Origin: Ochotona curzoniae
Lineage: Eukaryota; Chordata; Mammalia; Lagomorpha; Ochotonidae
Reading direction: 5' to 3'
DNA: 64,000 bases
NCBI RefSeq assembly: GCF_017591425.1
Contig: NW_024467106.1
Span: 20,698,501-20,762,500, forward strand
Shown here in pieces: positions 20,821 to 31,725 of the stretch (position 1 is its first letter; every line of letters begins with the position of its first letter). Both the position numbers and the translations under genes were made by a program. Under the pieces are notes generated by a model. That model did no database searches, was not told the origin of the DNA, and saw only the letters and a list, made by a program, of their open reading frames with translations.

Positions 20821-22694
20821 TTCAGAATAGTTCACAACTCACACTTCCTGCTAATGGCAACCATCCTTGACCTGAAGGAGGCCCCAAATTATCAGTGCTT
20901 CAGAAGACCTTACAAGTTACTGTTTGCTGAGCAATAGAGTACTGAGATAATGTAGAGTGGTAACACTGAACCTAATCATGAGAAGTCATTTCCTTTTATG
21001 TCCTCTTTCAGTTTCTAAAACGTTAGTCGAAGGGAAACTCTCAAATAGGCACCAGGCTGTCTTCACCACTTCCTTACCCTTTGCTAATCTCCCTGCTTCA
21101 AAACGGGAGAGCAGACCCCAGGTAGCCACTCCTCAGCAGGCAGCCTTCGGCAGAAGTCATGGACAACATTGCTGTGTTAGGTTGACTTTCACGGTTGCCT
21201 CCTATCCTGGCAAGTGATAGTGGTTTCCATTCGGGATGATTCTACCAGATGTCCTTTTAAAATCATTTTCAGGGAACAAAAAAATGAAGTGTAAGCAACT
21301 TTATCAATAGTATGATGTGCAGATGACCTGTAGAAAGAAAAATCATGTGGGGTATGTCAAGTGAAGAAGATAAGACTTCCAGGCTGACATTTAGGAGAAA
21401 GGAGGTCTAGTTCAGTTGCCTTGGTTTGTGGCAGATTAAACTGGTGACCAAAGAGGGCTTGAGATAGGCTTAGGCCACACTCTATGTCACAGTCGAGATT
21501 AGGAAGTCTTCAACTTCTGCATTGTGCTCTTTGTGTCAGGTGACAATGCCTTGCCTTTGACTTCGGGTTCCTGTCCAGATACAAACTTTGGGGAATGTGA
21601 ACTTGTGAATGTGATATTTTTTTCACCAACCCACTCTTCATCAGAATGCTTGTCCTTATGGAGCCTGTGTTGGGTGGAACACTACAGAGGAAGTTGCTAG
21701 AAAGATGGTCCAATGAGAGAAAGCTTAGCTCTTACTCCGTGTGTTTGCTCACACACTATCAGAAAATCATGGAACATGAGGTCTTTGGAAAGAAGTGGAT
21801 TCTTCCTTAGACATTGAACCCCTCCTCTCCAGCCTCCCAGGGAACATTCATACTCTCACCTGCAATGGGACACTTCCTACCTGGCCTTGTGGCCTATTCC
21901 ATCCATGCCAGTAAACACAATCTTAAGAGCCAAAGGCTCTGCTCTGGAAGGATTTGACTCCAAGACTGGAAGGAGGCCACATGAATGGAAGGAACTGGTA
22001 CTTTCAGGTTGTCTGAAGCTGGGGGACCAGGCCAATGCCAAAGCATTTAGAAATGCCCACCATGCCATTTGAACACATTGAGTCCTTTGGCCTCTTCCAG
22101 GATGAGTCTGAGCCAGCAGTTCATAGGGCCTAGTTCAGCATTGGCCACTTTAGTGTTTTGCTTAGAAAATTTTACTTGCTGGAATGTGAGTCCCCTTGTC
22201 TGTCTGGGGTCTTCCCGTGTCTCCTGTGTCTCAAATTTAAAGTCCCTTCTTCCAAAATCACAAGTTCAATGCAGGGGTGGGATGGGGTGGAATCTCCCTT
22301 TTTAAAACATTTCTATGTTGCCCTAGCTTTTATTTTTCAAAATGTCATTGTCCTTCCAAGTGAGCATTCAGAGCTCCACAAGGCTCTGAACCGTTTTTCC
22401 ATGAGGAATAATGGGAGTAGTTACCTCTCAGGGGCTGCAGGTAGCAAATCTGCAAATGCTGCAGTTCCTTATGGAACACCGTGTTCTATTTACAGGTGAC
22501 CTTCACATCTTTCTGGGTGCTTTATGTCATCTCTAGATTCCTTCCAGTGTCCAGCACTGCGTAAAGGCTGTGTAGACAGTTGGTCTGCTCTATTGCTTGG
22601 GGAGCAGTGACAAGGAAACAGGTCTGCACATTTTTAGTCGAGACACACACTGTTTTTGGAATATTTTTTGGTCCATGGGTCGTTGAATGTGTCA
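20821..22694. other. Non-coding interval
   Basis: About 1.9 kb with no gene call. ORFs of up to 113 codons (22158-22499) lack domains, and I see no dense repeats. One of the longer repeat-poor stretches. Confidence 0.4.
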
Positions 22695-22800
22695 GTGCAG
22701 AGCCTAGACATGTGCCTTGTGGCCATTTGGGGAGTGAACCAACAGTTGGGAGATCTCTGCCTTTCAACTCATGTGAAGATAAATAAGTTAAAATTTAAAG
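22695..22800 (+). mobile_element. SINE 3' fragment
   Basis: TGGCCATTTGGGGAGTGAACC, AACAGTTGGGAGATCTCTGCC and an A-rich end match the last third of the SINE. Confidence 0.6.
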
Positions 22801-22994
22801 GAAGAGACAAGTCCCAGACAATGGCAGCTTCCTGGAAGGTTTGTCTGTTTTTGCAATAGGGAGGGGCCCCTTTGCAGGCGAGCTTCAGAGGGGACCTCCT
22901 GGGGCTGCTGCCATGGTTGAAGTAAGATAGGAGGAGGTCTGGCTGCTGGATGAAACCCGAGAAGCCTTTGCAACAGGACCCTTCATTGGCTTTC

Positions 22995-23330
22995 TTTTTT
23001 TTTTTTTTTAAAGATTTATTTTTATTATTTTTTCATTGGAAAGGCGGATATACAGAGAGGAGAGACAGAGAGGAAGATCTTCCATCCGATGATTCACTCC
23101 CCAAGTGAGCGCAACGGGCCGATACTATGCCGATTCGAAGCCAGGAGCCTCTTCCGGGTCTCCCACGCGGGTGCAGGGTCCCAAAGCCTTGGGCCGTCCT
23201 CGACTGCTTTCCCGGGCCACAGGCAGGGAGCTGGAAAGGAAGCGGGGCTGCCGGGATTAGAACCGGCGCCCATATGGGATCCCGGGCGTGCAAGGCGAGG
23301 ACTTAACCACTTGCGCCACCGCGCCGGGCC
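22995..23330 (-). mobile_element. Young lagomorph SINE, full length
   Basis: Antisense. T-rich tail, ATTGGAAAGGCGGATATACAG, GGGCCGATACTATGCCGATT, GGCCACAGGCAGGGAGCTGG and head CTTGCGCCACCGCGCCGGGC. A perfect 16-bp duplication, CCCTTCATTGGCTTTC, occurs at 22979-22994 and 23331-23346. Many CpGs are retained (GCGCAACG, CGCGCCGGG), another sign of recent insertion. Same subfamily as the copies at 31014, 32504 and 40699. Confidence 0.97.
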
Positions 23331-23424
23331 CCCTTCATTGGCTTTCAATGGCTACTGGTTCAGGCCTTACTATTTCAGATGCCAACTTCATTAGCACTAA
23401 GCTAATGGGATGTTGGCTTTTTCT

Positions 23425-23570
23425 TTTTTTAAGTTATTTTTACTTATTTATACAAAGTGAATAAATTTCAAGTATCTCACAATACAGATTTAGCAGCATA
23501 GTGACACCTGCCACTTTATCCCTCTTCTGGTTTCTGTTTCCCCCTTCCCTTTCTCCTCCTAAATTGTACA
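23425..23570 (-). mobile_element. Antisense L1 3'UTR fragment
   Basis: TTAAGTTATTTTTACTTATT then AAAGTGAATAAATTTCAAGT and CCTTCCCTTTCTCCTCC resemble the reversed terminal sequence of lagomorph L1s (a T-rich start followed by a CCCT-rich tract). Boundaries are uncertain. Confidence 0.45.
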
Positions 23571-24054
23571 ATGGCACATGTTCATTTTGCTTTGCAGCTG
23601 GGCGGGAGGCGGGGATGCAGTAAGGACCCATTCGGTTTCTGTCCCGTTGCAGGGAACCTGAAGTAGGTCTGGCAGGGCAACTGAGCAGGTGGTTGCTGCA
23701 TTTCCCTTGAGTTCCTGGCCTCTGGCCCTCCGTACAGGGCCCCACCCTATGGTGTGTCTTTCTGGCATTTTAGACATGTGGAACATGACAGATGTCACCT
23801 CTTTGCTTTGAAAGCGAAGTGGCAGAAGAGAGGATGCCTCCCTCTTCGGGGTCAGGATACATATTTCCTATGCATTTTTCAGATGCTACCCGGCCCACCC
23901 ATGCTGATCATTGTTCCCAAACCACATGCCAACTCTCATGGCACGTGATGATAGCTGTTTTTAACAAGCACCCTTCAAATGACACAGGTGACTGTTAGCT
24001 CAGACGAGAGACCCAGAGTTGGGAAATGTCTGCAGTAAGATGGTAATACAGTCA
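23571..24054. other. Non-coding interval
   Basis: No gene or repeat recognised with confidence. Confidence 0.35.
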
Positions 24055-24290
24055 GTTCTGTTTACTGATCATCTGCTTTGAACCAGGCAACTGCTCTAAG
24101 CATTCTATTTTCTCTAGTCCTGTTATATTCTCCCAAGCACTTGTAATCATAGGCATCATAGTCCATTTTTAGATGGGAAAATGGAGTTTAAAGAGATTCA
24201 AGTGTTCGCTTAGAGCAAACAGCCAGCGAAAGACAGAGGTGGGATTTGATTCCAGGTATCTCTGCTGCTGGAGTGCATGATCCTCAAATG
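24055..24290 (-). mobile_element. MIR, nearly full length
   Basis: CAACTGCTCTAAGCATTCTA, CCATTTTTAGATGGGAAAATGG, AAGAGATTCAAGTGTTCGCTTAG and AGGTGGGATTTGATTCCAGG reproduce the inverted MIR from its 3' end to the B-box region. Confidence 0.85.
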
Positions 24291-24467
24291 GTACCTGGCT
24301 GTACAAAGGAACTATATTATCAGCAAGCTCTGGTGTTGTTCAGATGACATGATTCATAAGTGATGCACTGGATTACAATCTACTAAATTAGAAAAGTAGT
24401 TATAAATCATAAAAGACTGATGTAAAAGGAGTATTGACTGGCATTTTTGGAGATACTTGTTAATCTT

Positions 24468-24785
24468 ATTTTCAAAAAAATGTATTTATTTAGATTTTAA
24501 GTCAAGAGTTACATAGAGAAAGCTAGAGAGGGAGAGAGTCTTCCATCCCCTGGTTCACTCCCCATTTAACTCCCCACAATGATTAGAGCTGGGCTGGTTC
24601 CAAGCCAGAAGCCCACAGCTTCTTCCTGGTCTGCCACAGGAGCACAGGGACCCAAGGCCCCGGGCTGTGATGTGCTGCTTTGCCCAAGTGCCTTAGCAGG
24701 GAGCTGAATCATAAGTGGAGCATCTCATACAGAATGCTGACCCTGTAGATGTTGCATTAGCCAGTATGCCATGGTGCTGGCCCCT
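24468..24785 (-). mobile_element. Old lagomorph SINE, full length
   Basis: Antisense. ATGTATTTATTTAGATTTTAAG, GTCTTCCATCCCCTGGTTCACTC, AGCTGGGCTGGTTCCAAGCC and head ATGCCATGGTGCTGGCCCC. Old subfamily with many substitutions. Confidence 0.8.
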
Positions 24786-24922
24786 GTGTTTTCTTAATGA
24801 AATGAAATATTGGACGATGGGTAATGTATAAAGATGTTTGCTCAGTTTTTGGGGCAGAAAGTGTTAACAGCATTGTGCTAGCTTTGGCTGTTTCACCTTA
24901 ACGCAATGAGGGCATAGTAGTA

Positions 24923-24923
<1 letters not shown>

Positions 24924-24971
<48 letters not shown>
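24924..24971. repeat. (TG)n microsatellite, about 24 units
   Basis: Pure TG run followed by GAGAGTGAAGGGAGAGAGG. It lies about 45 bp before the CSNK2A2 pseudogene, so the pseudogene's 5' end may have been altered by repeat instability. Confidence 0.98.
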
Positions 24972-24973
<2 letters not shown>

Positions 24974-25192
24974 AGTGAAGGGAGAGAGGAGATATAGATA
25001 CAGAGAAAAAGCGCACAGGGAAAATCAAATGATTATCAGCTGGGGGTCATACAGTGAAGTATTGAGGCTATTAACATCAATAATGAGAAAAAAAGAAAAA
25101 ACATGAAAAGTTAAGATTCTGCAGGATCTTAAAGGTGGAACAAATATCATTAAACTGATTGACACTGTAAATGATCCTGAGTCAGACACCAG

Positions 25193-25497
25193 GTTGGTCT
25201 CAGCACAAAAGACGAGTGGCTAAATCCTCTCCTTGCATGCCTAGGAATGAATGAGTGCCAGTTCGTATCCCAGCTGCTCCACTTTGCTTCCAGCTCCCTG
25301 CTTGTGGTCTGGGAAAGCAGTAGAGGGTGGCCAAAAGCCTTGAAACTCTGCACCCAGGCTCTGGGCTCCTGGCTTCGGATTGACTCAGTTCTAACTGTTG
25401 TTGCCTAATGGGGATTGAACCAGTGGGCTGAAGATCTTCCCCTCTGTTTCTCCTTCTCTCTGTAAACTTTACCTTTCCAATAAAAATAAATAAATTA
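25193..25497 (+). mobile_element. Lagomorph SINE inside the CSNK2A2 pseudogene
   Basis: Sense copy splitting the pseudogene between the codons for DTV.DP.S.TP and LVFEY. Head GGTTGGTCTCAGCACAAAAG, CTCCCTGCTTGTGGTCTGGG body, GAAGATCTTCCCCTCTG, tail CCAATAAAAATAAATAAATT. The body is well worn, so the pseudogene is older than this already old SINE. Confidence 0.88.
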
Positions 25498-25657
25498 TTG
25501 GTATTTGAATATATCAATAATACTGATTTTAAGCAATTTTGCCAGATCCTCACAGACTTTGATGTCCAGTTTTATGTGTATGAGCTACTTACAGCTCTGG
25601 ATTACTTCCACAGCAAGGGAATCACACACAAGGATGTGAAACCACGCAATGTCATGA

Positions 25658-25687
25658 TTTTTATTGGGGGTGGAGCCCCAATAAAAA
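25658..25687. repeat. 30-bp perfect hairpin inside the pseudogene
   Basis: Stem TTTTTATTGGGG (25658-25669), loop GTGGAG (25670-25675), stem CCCCAATAAAAA (25676-25687): 12 perfect pairs. It replaces the segment between HNVMI and LIDWG of the parent kinase. Its right arm looks like a decayed version of the parental ACCAACAGAAAAAG, so the left arm looks like an inverted copy added during mutation. Confidence 0.85.
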
Positions 25688-26220
25688 AGCCATGCTGATA
25701 GACTGGGGCCTGGCCGAGTTCTGTTATCCTGCTTAGGAGTATACTGTCTTCAGAGCTTTGAGGTATTCTAAGGAGCTAGGGTTCCTTGTGGGCTATCAGA
25801 TGTACGATTACAGTTTGGACAACTGGAGTTGGGACTGCATGATAGCAAGCATGGTCTTCTGAAAGGAGCCTTTCTTCCAGGGGCAAGAAAACTGAGCAGC
25901 TTGCTCATATTACCAAGGTGCTGGACATGAATGAACTGTATGGGTATCTGAAGTATCACATAGACCTAGATCCACACTTCAGTGATATCCTGGGACAACA
26001 TTCATGGAAATGCTGGGAGAACTTTATCCATAGTGAAAATGGACACCTTACCAGCCCAGTCTTGAGTTGGCTTACTGACTTCTCTTGGTTCTTTTCTGCT
26101 GGGTTATCAAGCAGGTTAACAAAGTTAGTCATTCCCTCTTCCAGTAAATCCCAGACCCTTTCAGCCAATGATGACTCATTCTCTAACAAAAGGTGGGCAA
26201 TCCGCACCTTCTTGTTAATC

Positions 26221-26465
26221 TTTTTTTAAGAGTTTCGTTTAACAGGTAGAGAGAGGGGCCAAGAGCTAACAACTCCATCTGGATGTCTTGTGGGGCGTGC
26301 CAGGAACCAGGTACTTGGTCCATTACCTGCTGTGGCCCTAGCACACTGATAAGAAGCTGGATCAGAAGAAAAGGTGGGACTCCATCCCAGGCACCCAGAT
26401 ATGGGATGCAAGTGTCCCAAAAAAACAGCTTCATCCACTGCACCACAAGTACCCACCCTGCTGGC
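26221..26465 (-). mobile_element. Old lagomorph SINE at the 3' edge of the pseudogene
   Basis: Antisense. TTTTTTTAAGAGTTTCGTTTAAC, GGTACTTGGTCCATTACCTG, GAAGCTGGATCAGAAGAAAAGG and a head remnant CACTGCACCACAAGTACCC. Confidence 0.65.
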
Positions 26466-27614
26466 TGTGGCCCAATGCCCAATGTGGTTGTCCGTTGGCC
26501 TCTTACCTACCACACTGTGTGCATGCTGCAAAGCCAGGGGCCACCAGGACACGACTTGGCGTCTAAGGCTCCCTGGTGAACTGGAGATAGAAGTAGTTCT
26601 ACTTGTGACACCTGTAATGAGTACTCAGCTAAGGGAGAGCATCATTACAGATTATTACATCAAAGCAGGAAAAACATTTTTAGTATTTTGCATTTTACTT
26701 GATTTTCCCCCCTTTCCTCTTATGCTCCTTTTCTTTCTCATCTGTCTCAGAACTTCATTGTGGTCATCAGAGCAATAATACCACCTAACTTCTGACTCTT
26801 TCGCCCTGGTCTCTTCTAATCCAATTCCAAGGTCTGATCTTTGGACAAGGGGCGTGTTCCTCAAGTGCAATCCTGAGTGCATGGTTCCTGCTAACCTCAT
26901 TCTCCCCTGTGAAATTGGGAGCATTTTAGATTTCTGTTCTCTCTCAGGGTGTGTAGCTGTGCCTGACACAGAAGAGGATTTTTTTTTAAACTGAAGACAT
27001 TCTTTTGCTGAGAATACCTTCCCTTTGCCTTAATTAAAGAACATTCCCACTCATTTAAAAGAGGGTCTTGTTTGGGATTACTAGCAGTAGGGTCTGACCT
27101 GAGAAATTTATGCATGGGACTGATGGACCAGTACTCTCAGAGGAAAGGCCCACCACAGCGAGAGGCGAACAGTGTAAGGTGTGCGTGGGGGGAGGAGGCG
27201 AGGGAGGAAGCGATGGTGAAGTCTGAAGGAACAGCTTCAGCTGAGCTCCAATCAGCCAGATCCCCTACAGAGGCTGCAGATTGAGGAGCCAGGTGTTTCC
27301 ACTGTGAATTACTCAGGCACTGCTGGGGGTTGCTAGAAAGGAGGAGGGAGGCACGACATCTCAGGCTCAGCCTGGCCAGGCAGTAGGTCATTCTCTGGAA
27401 GCAGATACTGTCATGAGCCATTAGCAGTCAACCCAGCAACTGGGAATGGACGCCAGTCAGGTAAGGGGTTCCTGGACCAGGGCACCTGTAGTATCTGTTA
27501 AAAAGACTACATTCAAATATTGTATCCTCTGTGGTTCAGGGGCTCAGGGATTAAAAAGTTATTGCTTTGTGTTGTTACAAACAAGGAATTTGAAGTCTTG
27601 TTCAACACTTGACT
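26466..27614. other. Non-coding interval
   Basis: No gene or named repeat recognised. The 27150-27300 stretch is relatively GC-rich (GGGGGGAGGAGGCGAGGGAGG) but has few CpGs. Confidence 0.4.
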
Positions 27615-27755
27615 TACTTGCTGGTAGCAGAGTAAGCCGAGGCTTTGGAGCCAGCCACACCTGAGGTTCAAGTCTAGCTTATGTCGTCTTTCCTGTGCCC
27701 TTGGGACACTGCTTTCCCTTTCTGCGCTGTATCCACCTCACAGTATTGCTGCCAT
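27615..27755 (+). mobile_element. MIR, 5' half
   Basis: GCTTTGGAGCCAGCCACACC, TGAGGTTCAAGTCTAGCTTA and CTGTGCCCTTGGGACACTGC follow the MIR 5'-to-3' order from tRNA-like head to core. Confidence 0.8.
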
Positions 27756-28719
27756 AACACATGTGCTGGACTCATGACTCCCAGCCTACAAGGGGGGACT
27801 CCTTTCAGTTAACGAGTGAGCAAACTCGGAATGAACTGTGTGCTTTTCTAAGAGCTGTCAGTCCAGTCCCCATCTTCCCTCCTCACTCCCGTCTCCACTA
27901 CTTGGATGAGGAAATGAGGGGTATGGCCCCTTGGAGAATGTGGCTGCTAATGAATGGTGTAGTGGGTTCTCATGCTGAGGGACCTCCATTAAGGTGATGC
28001 TCAAGTGGAATTGGCTGTATTTTTTCGATTTGGCTGTCATTTTCTCAGCTCCAGGGAACCACTGGAGGTAATTAGGTAGGAACTATATTTGCTTTTCTGG
28101 TTGAGAAGGCAGATTGAAAAAGATGAAAAGGTACAACTAAAGACACTGAGAAGATCATGGTGACCAGGGGTTGGGCTTGGGGGAGGATAAACCAGCAGTG
28201 AGCAGAGGGTTTTGAGAGCAGTAACATGATCCGTGGGAGACTAAATTGCTGGATAGATGTCATTACACATTTGTCTACACTCAGGGAATGAACAGAGCAG
28301 CTCACCATGTCTTCTATTGTCAGGAATTTGAATCTAGGCACTTCCGAGAGGGGAAAAATAGACAAGGGAAAAACATGAAAAACATGTTTAAGTGAAAATC
28401 ATGAGCCAAGGAAAAGGAAGATCTGGGATAAGCTACAGGTGCAGGTAGAATTACAGTGATCCCCAGGTCCTCAACATGTAGAGGAAAGAATATCATTTGT
28501 AGATTCAAGGGTCTGACTGGCCTTGGAGCTAGGCTTCTGCGTTTCGTTAATAGCTGTTATAACCAACCTCCCACCTGGACAACAGAGCTTAATCTTGTAC
28601 TTTACGATCCACCAAACCTGGGAAGTTCATGAGTATACAGACATGCACTGGATCTTTCTATAGCATTCTGGCTAAAGTGAAAATGGATAATGTCAACCTC
28701 TAGATTTTTATTTTTTCCA
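27756..28719. other. Non-coding interval
   Basis: Only short ORFs. No repeat recognised with confidence. Confidence 0.4.
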
Positions 28720-28995
28720 ATCTACAGCTCTGAAAAAATAAGTTGGTGAGGAGATGTTGTCACTCATTGTCTAAACCCAAGTCATGTACCACACCAAGAT
28801 GAGTGTTGGTACAAACCACAGGTTTGGGGTGATGATGATGTGTTAGTGTAGGTTCCTCTGCTGCAAGAAATGTTGCCCTGTGGGAGGGACATGGGGAGCA
28901 TGTACACATGTGGGGCAGGATAAATATATGGATGTGTCTGTATCTTCTGCTTAATGTTGCTGTGAGCCTAAGAGTACTCTAAATAATGTTCTACT
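28720..28995 (+). mobile_element. Old L1 (L1M-type) 3' end
   Basis: GATGATGTGTTAGTGTAGGTTC, TGCTGCAAGAAATGTTGCCC, GGGGAGCATGTACACATGTGG and, at the end, GTTGCTGTGAGCCTAAGAGT then ACTCTAAATAATGTTCTA. This is the familiar old L1 terminus (tgctgtgaacctaaaactgctctaaaaaataa). Confidence 0.85.
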
Positions 28996-29009
28996 AAGAC
29001 ATACCAAAC

Positions 29010-29065
29010 AAGTATTTATTTGGTATTCACTATGTGCCAGCACACTAGAGGAAACATTTTTTGTA
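29010..29065 (-). mobile_element. MIR fragment cut by a SINE
   Basis: AAGTATTTATTTGGTATTCA and CTATGTGCCAGCACACTAG are the inverted MIR 3' end (ttattgagcgcttactatgtgccaggcactgtg). Confidence 0.65.
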
Positions 29066-29352
29066 TCTAAATTGTTAAATTTGTTATTTAAGATAGAGAG
29101 AGAGTGAGAGTGAGGATGAGAGAGAGCAAGCATGAGTGAGTTTCCATCTGCTTAATCACTCTTCAAATGCCAATAATGGCTCTTCGCTGGTGCAAAGACT
29201 GTGAGCTGGTAGCTCAGTCTAGGGTCTTGCCTGGTAACGTGAGCCATTATTTTGGCCTGCCACCTTAGGGTAGCATTAGCAGAAAGCTTGAGGCAGGAGC
29301 TGGGTATCAAATCCTATCACTTTGTTGTGGGTGTCTTAAAGTACTAGGTTAA
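29066..29352 (-). mobile_element. Old lagomorph SINE with GA-rich segment
   Basis: Antisense. AAATTTGTTATTTAAGATAG then a GA-rich run, GTTTCCATCTGCTTAATCAC, GGCAGGAGCTGGGTATCAAA, and a head worn out near 29350. One of the most diverged copies. Confidence 0.6.
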
Positions 29353-31001
29353 ATACTCACTTCTGGGTCAAAAACTCTCGGTGCTCAGTTGGAGAATTTC
29401 ATCTATCAACACATGGGAAAGTGAATGAATCACTCAAGTTGTTATACAGAATATGAAGCACCAGCCTCTTCCTGTAGCAGAGGACTGCCCATCAGAGGCT
29501 CTGACAGCTAGTCCTCTGCTGTGTTTTGATCCTATGGTAGTGTCTTACTCCATCTCCATCATGTGCTGCTACTTCCCTTTGTGTCTCCAGCCCTGCCCAG
29601 TGTGGCTACAGATGGTGTTTTTATTGCTGTGGACATAGCTCGGTTTTGCCCTGGCAGGTGCCATGTGTCTACCTGGTGGACACTGGAGGCTCTTTATAAC
29701 ACATACCATGCAGAGGCTGCACTCATGCTCTGCTCAAAGGCAGCATTGTGGGGGCCCACGTGTGTGCACTTGCCCAGTCCCTGGAATCAGACAGACTGAC
29801 GCCCAGGAGGGAGACTGGCAAGCTTGCCCCCCTGTCGTTTGTTCACACGTGTCCCTGTGCTTAGAGCCTTGTTGCTCCCTCAATGTGCAAGGAAAGTGGA
29901 GACCAGTCTCACTCATTCACTCATGCATCCGCTCAAACATATATTCTACCCTACTCACTGTACATTGCTCTGTGTTACTCACCCTTGTCCTAGAAGCTCC
30001 TGGGAGACGCATGTAAAGTAAAAGATAATCAACGCATAGTCTGTGGAGAGAGGAAAAATTGCCTAGTTGCTGTTGTTCTCTAAGGCAAGTGCATTGATCT
30101 ACATGTGTAAGAATGCTTAAGCTCCAAACCTGTGCTGGATTAGTTCAGCCAACAAGCTCCTGGCTGTTCTGTGCACAGCTCTCTCTAATTTCATTCATGG
30201 TGGTGGATGTGATTTGTGTTGTAACTGTTTACCTACTTGTGCCTATCTGCCATCAGACTGAATTGCTTGAAGTTGAACTCTTCTTGAGTTTTTGGGTCTT
30301 TGGAATCTGGGAGGCCAAGAATCGAATCCGAGTTTCTGGCTACTAATTAGGATTAGGACTAGGGTGAGCAAGGCATTCATTCAACGTGCATCTAAATTTA
30401 AGGGGATGTCTAACTGAGAGGAGCATTATTTATTGGTAATAAGGATAGAATAATATTTCAGTACAATTTATTAGACAACATTGATGCAAAAAATCCATAA
30501 TGAAAAAAATGTCAATTTTGTAGAGAAAGATGGTCTGACCTGAAGCTTGTATGCCTTGACCTTACTTTTCTCTAGTCCTGACTTTATAGGATGGCATTCT
30601 TGAATTAGGACTAATTTCTGCGTCATTTTTTTCTAAAAATATTGTCTTCAGGAGTTTGTATTCCAATGAGAGAGGCAGAAATTTTCACAAACAAACAAAA
30701 AAACCCCACAAAGGTCCTATAATAGATATGGTGAAGGAAAGGCCAACCTGCATTGGGAATAGTGCAGAAGGCACATCTGGCACTGAAAGGGGAGATACTG
30801 GAAGACTCTTGGGGAGAAATAGCACCTAATCATTTGGTACTTTATGGATATGGAAAAGCCTAATAGTTGGTTGAGAGGTGAATGGGGGAAGGGGATGGGA
30901 GACTTACGCAAGTGGCACAAATGCGTTAGAGTGCTTGTTTGAGGGATGTCAGACAGTTTGGGTATTTGGTTAGTGAGAGAAATCTGGTGAGGGATGTGAT
31001 A
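29353..31001. other. Non-coding interval
   Basis: About 1.65 kb with no gene recognised. Overlapping ORFs at 29453-30021 on both strands show no domain. Repeat-poor. Confidence 0.4.
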
Positions 31002-31013
31002 ATTTCCATTCTT

Positions 31014-31348
31014 TTTTTTTTCTAAAGATTTATTTTTATTATTTTTTTATTGGAAAGGCGGATATACAGAGAGGAGAGACAGAGAGGAAGATCTTCCATC
31101 CGATGATTCACTCCCCAGGTGAGCGCAAGGGGCCGATACTATGCCGATCCAAAGCCAGGAGCCTCCTCCGGGTCTCCCATGTGGGTACAGGGTCCCAAAG
31201 CATTGGGCCTTCCTCCACTGCTTTCCCGGACCACAGGCAGGAAGCTGGAAGGGAAGTGGGGCTGCCGGGATAGAACCAGCACCCATATGGGATCCCGGGC
31301 GTGCAAGGCGAGGACCTTAACCACTTGCGCCACTGTGCCGGGCCCATG
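31014..31348 (-). mobile_element. Young lagomorph SINE, full length
   Basis: Antisense. ATTGGAAAGGCGGATATACAG, GGGGCCGATACTATGCCGAT and head CTTGCGCCACTGTGCCGGGC. A 12-bp duplication, ATTTCCATTCTT, at 31002-31013 and 31349-31360 sets the ends. Same young subfamily as 22995, 32504 and 40699. Confidence 0.96.
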
Positions 31349-31574
31349 ATTTCCATTCTTGATGTGTTGGGTTGTGAAGAACGTTTCAATGATGTTTCCC
31401 TGAGGTTGATAGAGAGCCACATCCAGAAGTGAGAACTGAAGGGAGATTTGGAGTTCATGGCGGTGGGAGGTGAAAGCAGGAACTGTTTTTCCAGGGAATG
31501 GTGCTGGCTGTCTTGCCCTCAACAGTGTTTGCCAACTCCTGGTCTATTGCGTAGTGAGTCTGCGTTTGGTGCCT

Positions 31575-31725
31575 GAACAATTACAGCATTCAGTACTCAT
31601 AACAGTCATGTGTGATAGATTTTTTATTAGCTTATTATCTCATTTTAGAGATGAAGAATTTATCTGTGAGGTGAAGCAACTTGTCCAAGATTACATAGTA
31701 GGAGAGTCATTGGAAAATAGGAAAG
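31575..31725 (-). mobile_element. MIR fossil
   Basis: TTATTAGCTTATTATCTCATTTTAGAG then GATGAAGAATTTATCTGTGAGG and GAAGCAACTTGTCCAAGATTACATAG: the inverted MIR core. Confidence 0.8.

Larger units (their letters stand above)
25015..26210 (+). pseudogene. CSNK2A2P: Processed pseudogene of casein kinase II catalytic subunit alpha-prime
   Basis: Intronless, broken copy of the CK2 alpha-prime kinase, a Ser/Thr kinase of about 350 residues. Recognisable in order: NQ.DYQL remnants (25026-25042); YSEV then, after a frameshift, EAIN.NNE (25048-25078); a deletion removing the VVVKILKP lysine strand; VKIL then GGTNIIKLIDTV (25134-25170); a SINE (25193-25497); [28 protein letters not shown]; catalytic loop HKDVKPRN (HRD has become HKD) near 25627; IDWGLAEF near 25698 in another frame; YQMYDYSLD near 25797; [14 protein letters not shown] near 25936; [17 protein letters not shown] to about 26041; then a poorly matching C-terminus. 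[14 protein letters not shown] and DLDPHF fit CSNK2A2 better than CSNK2A1. Several frameshifts and in-frame stops exclude kinase activity. The loss of introns points to retroposition of an mRNA. A 5' end near residue 35 and the lack of a clear poly(A) tail (a SINE abuts at 26221) leave the termini uncertain. The symbol is descriptive. Confidence 0.95.

Noticed and set aside
22995..23394. ORFs of 84-101 codons on both strands over SINEs (also at 31047-31522, 32354-32810, 40655-41065, 47649-47954, 48346-48634)
   Set aside because: They recur with similar peptides wherever the SINE occurs, so they are SINE read-through, not a gene family.
25498..25698. Kinase-like frame as an expressed exon
   Set aside because: The frame is preceded by a SINE, followed by a stop, and continues only in other frames. 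The segment is a processed pseudogene.
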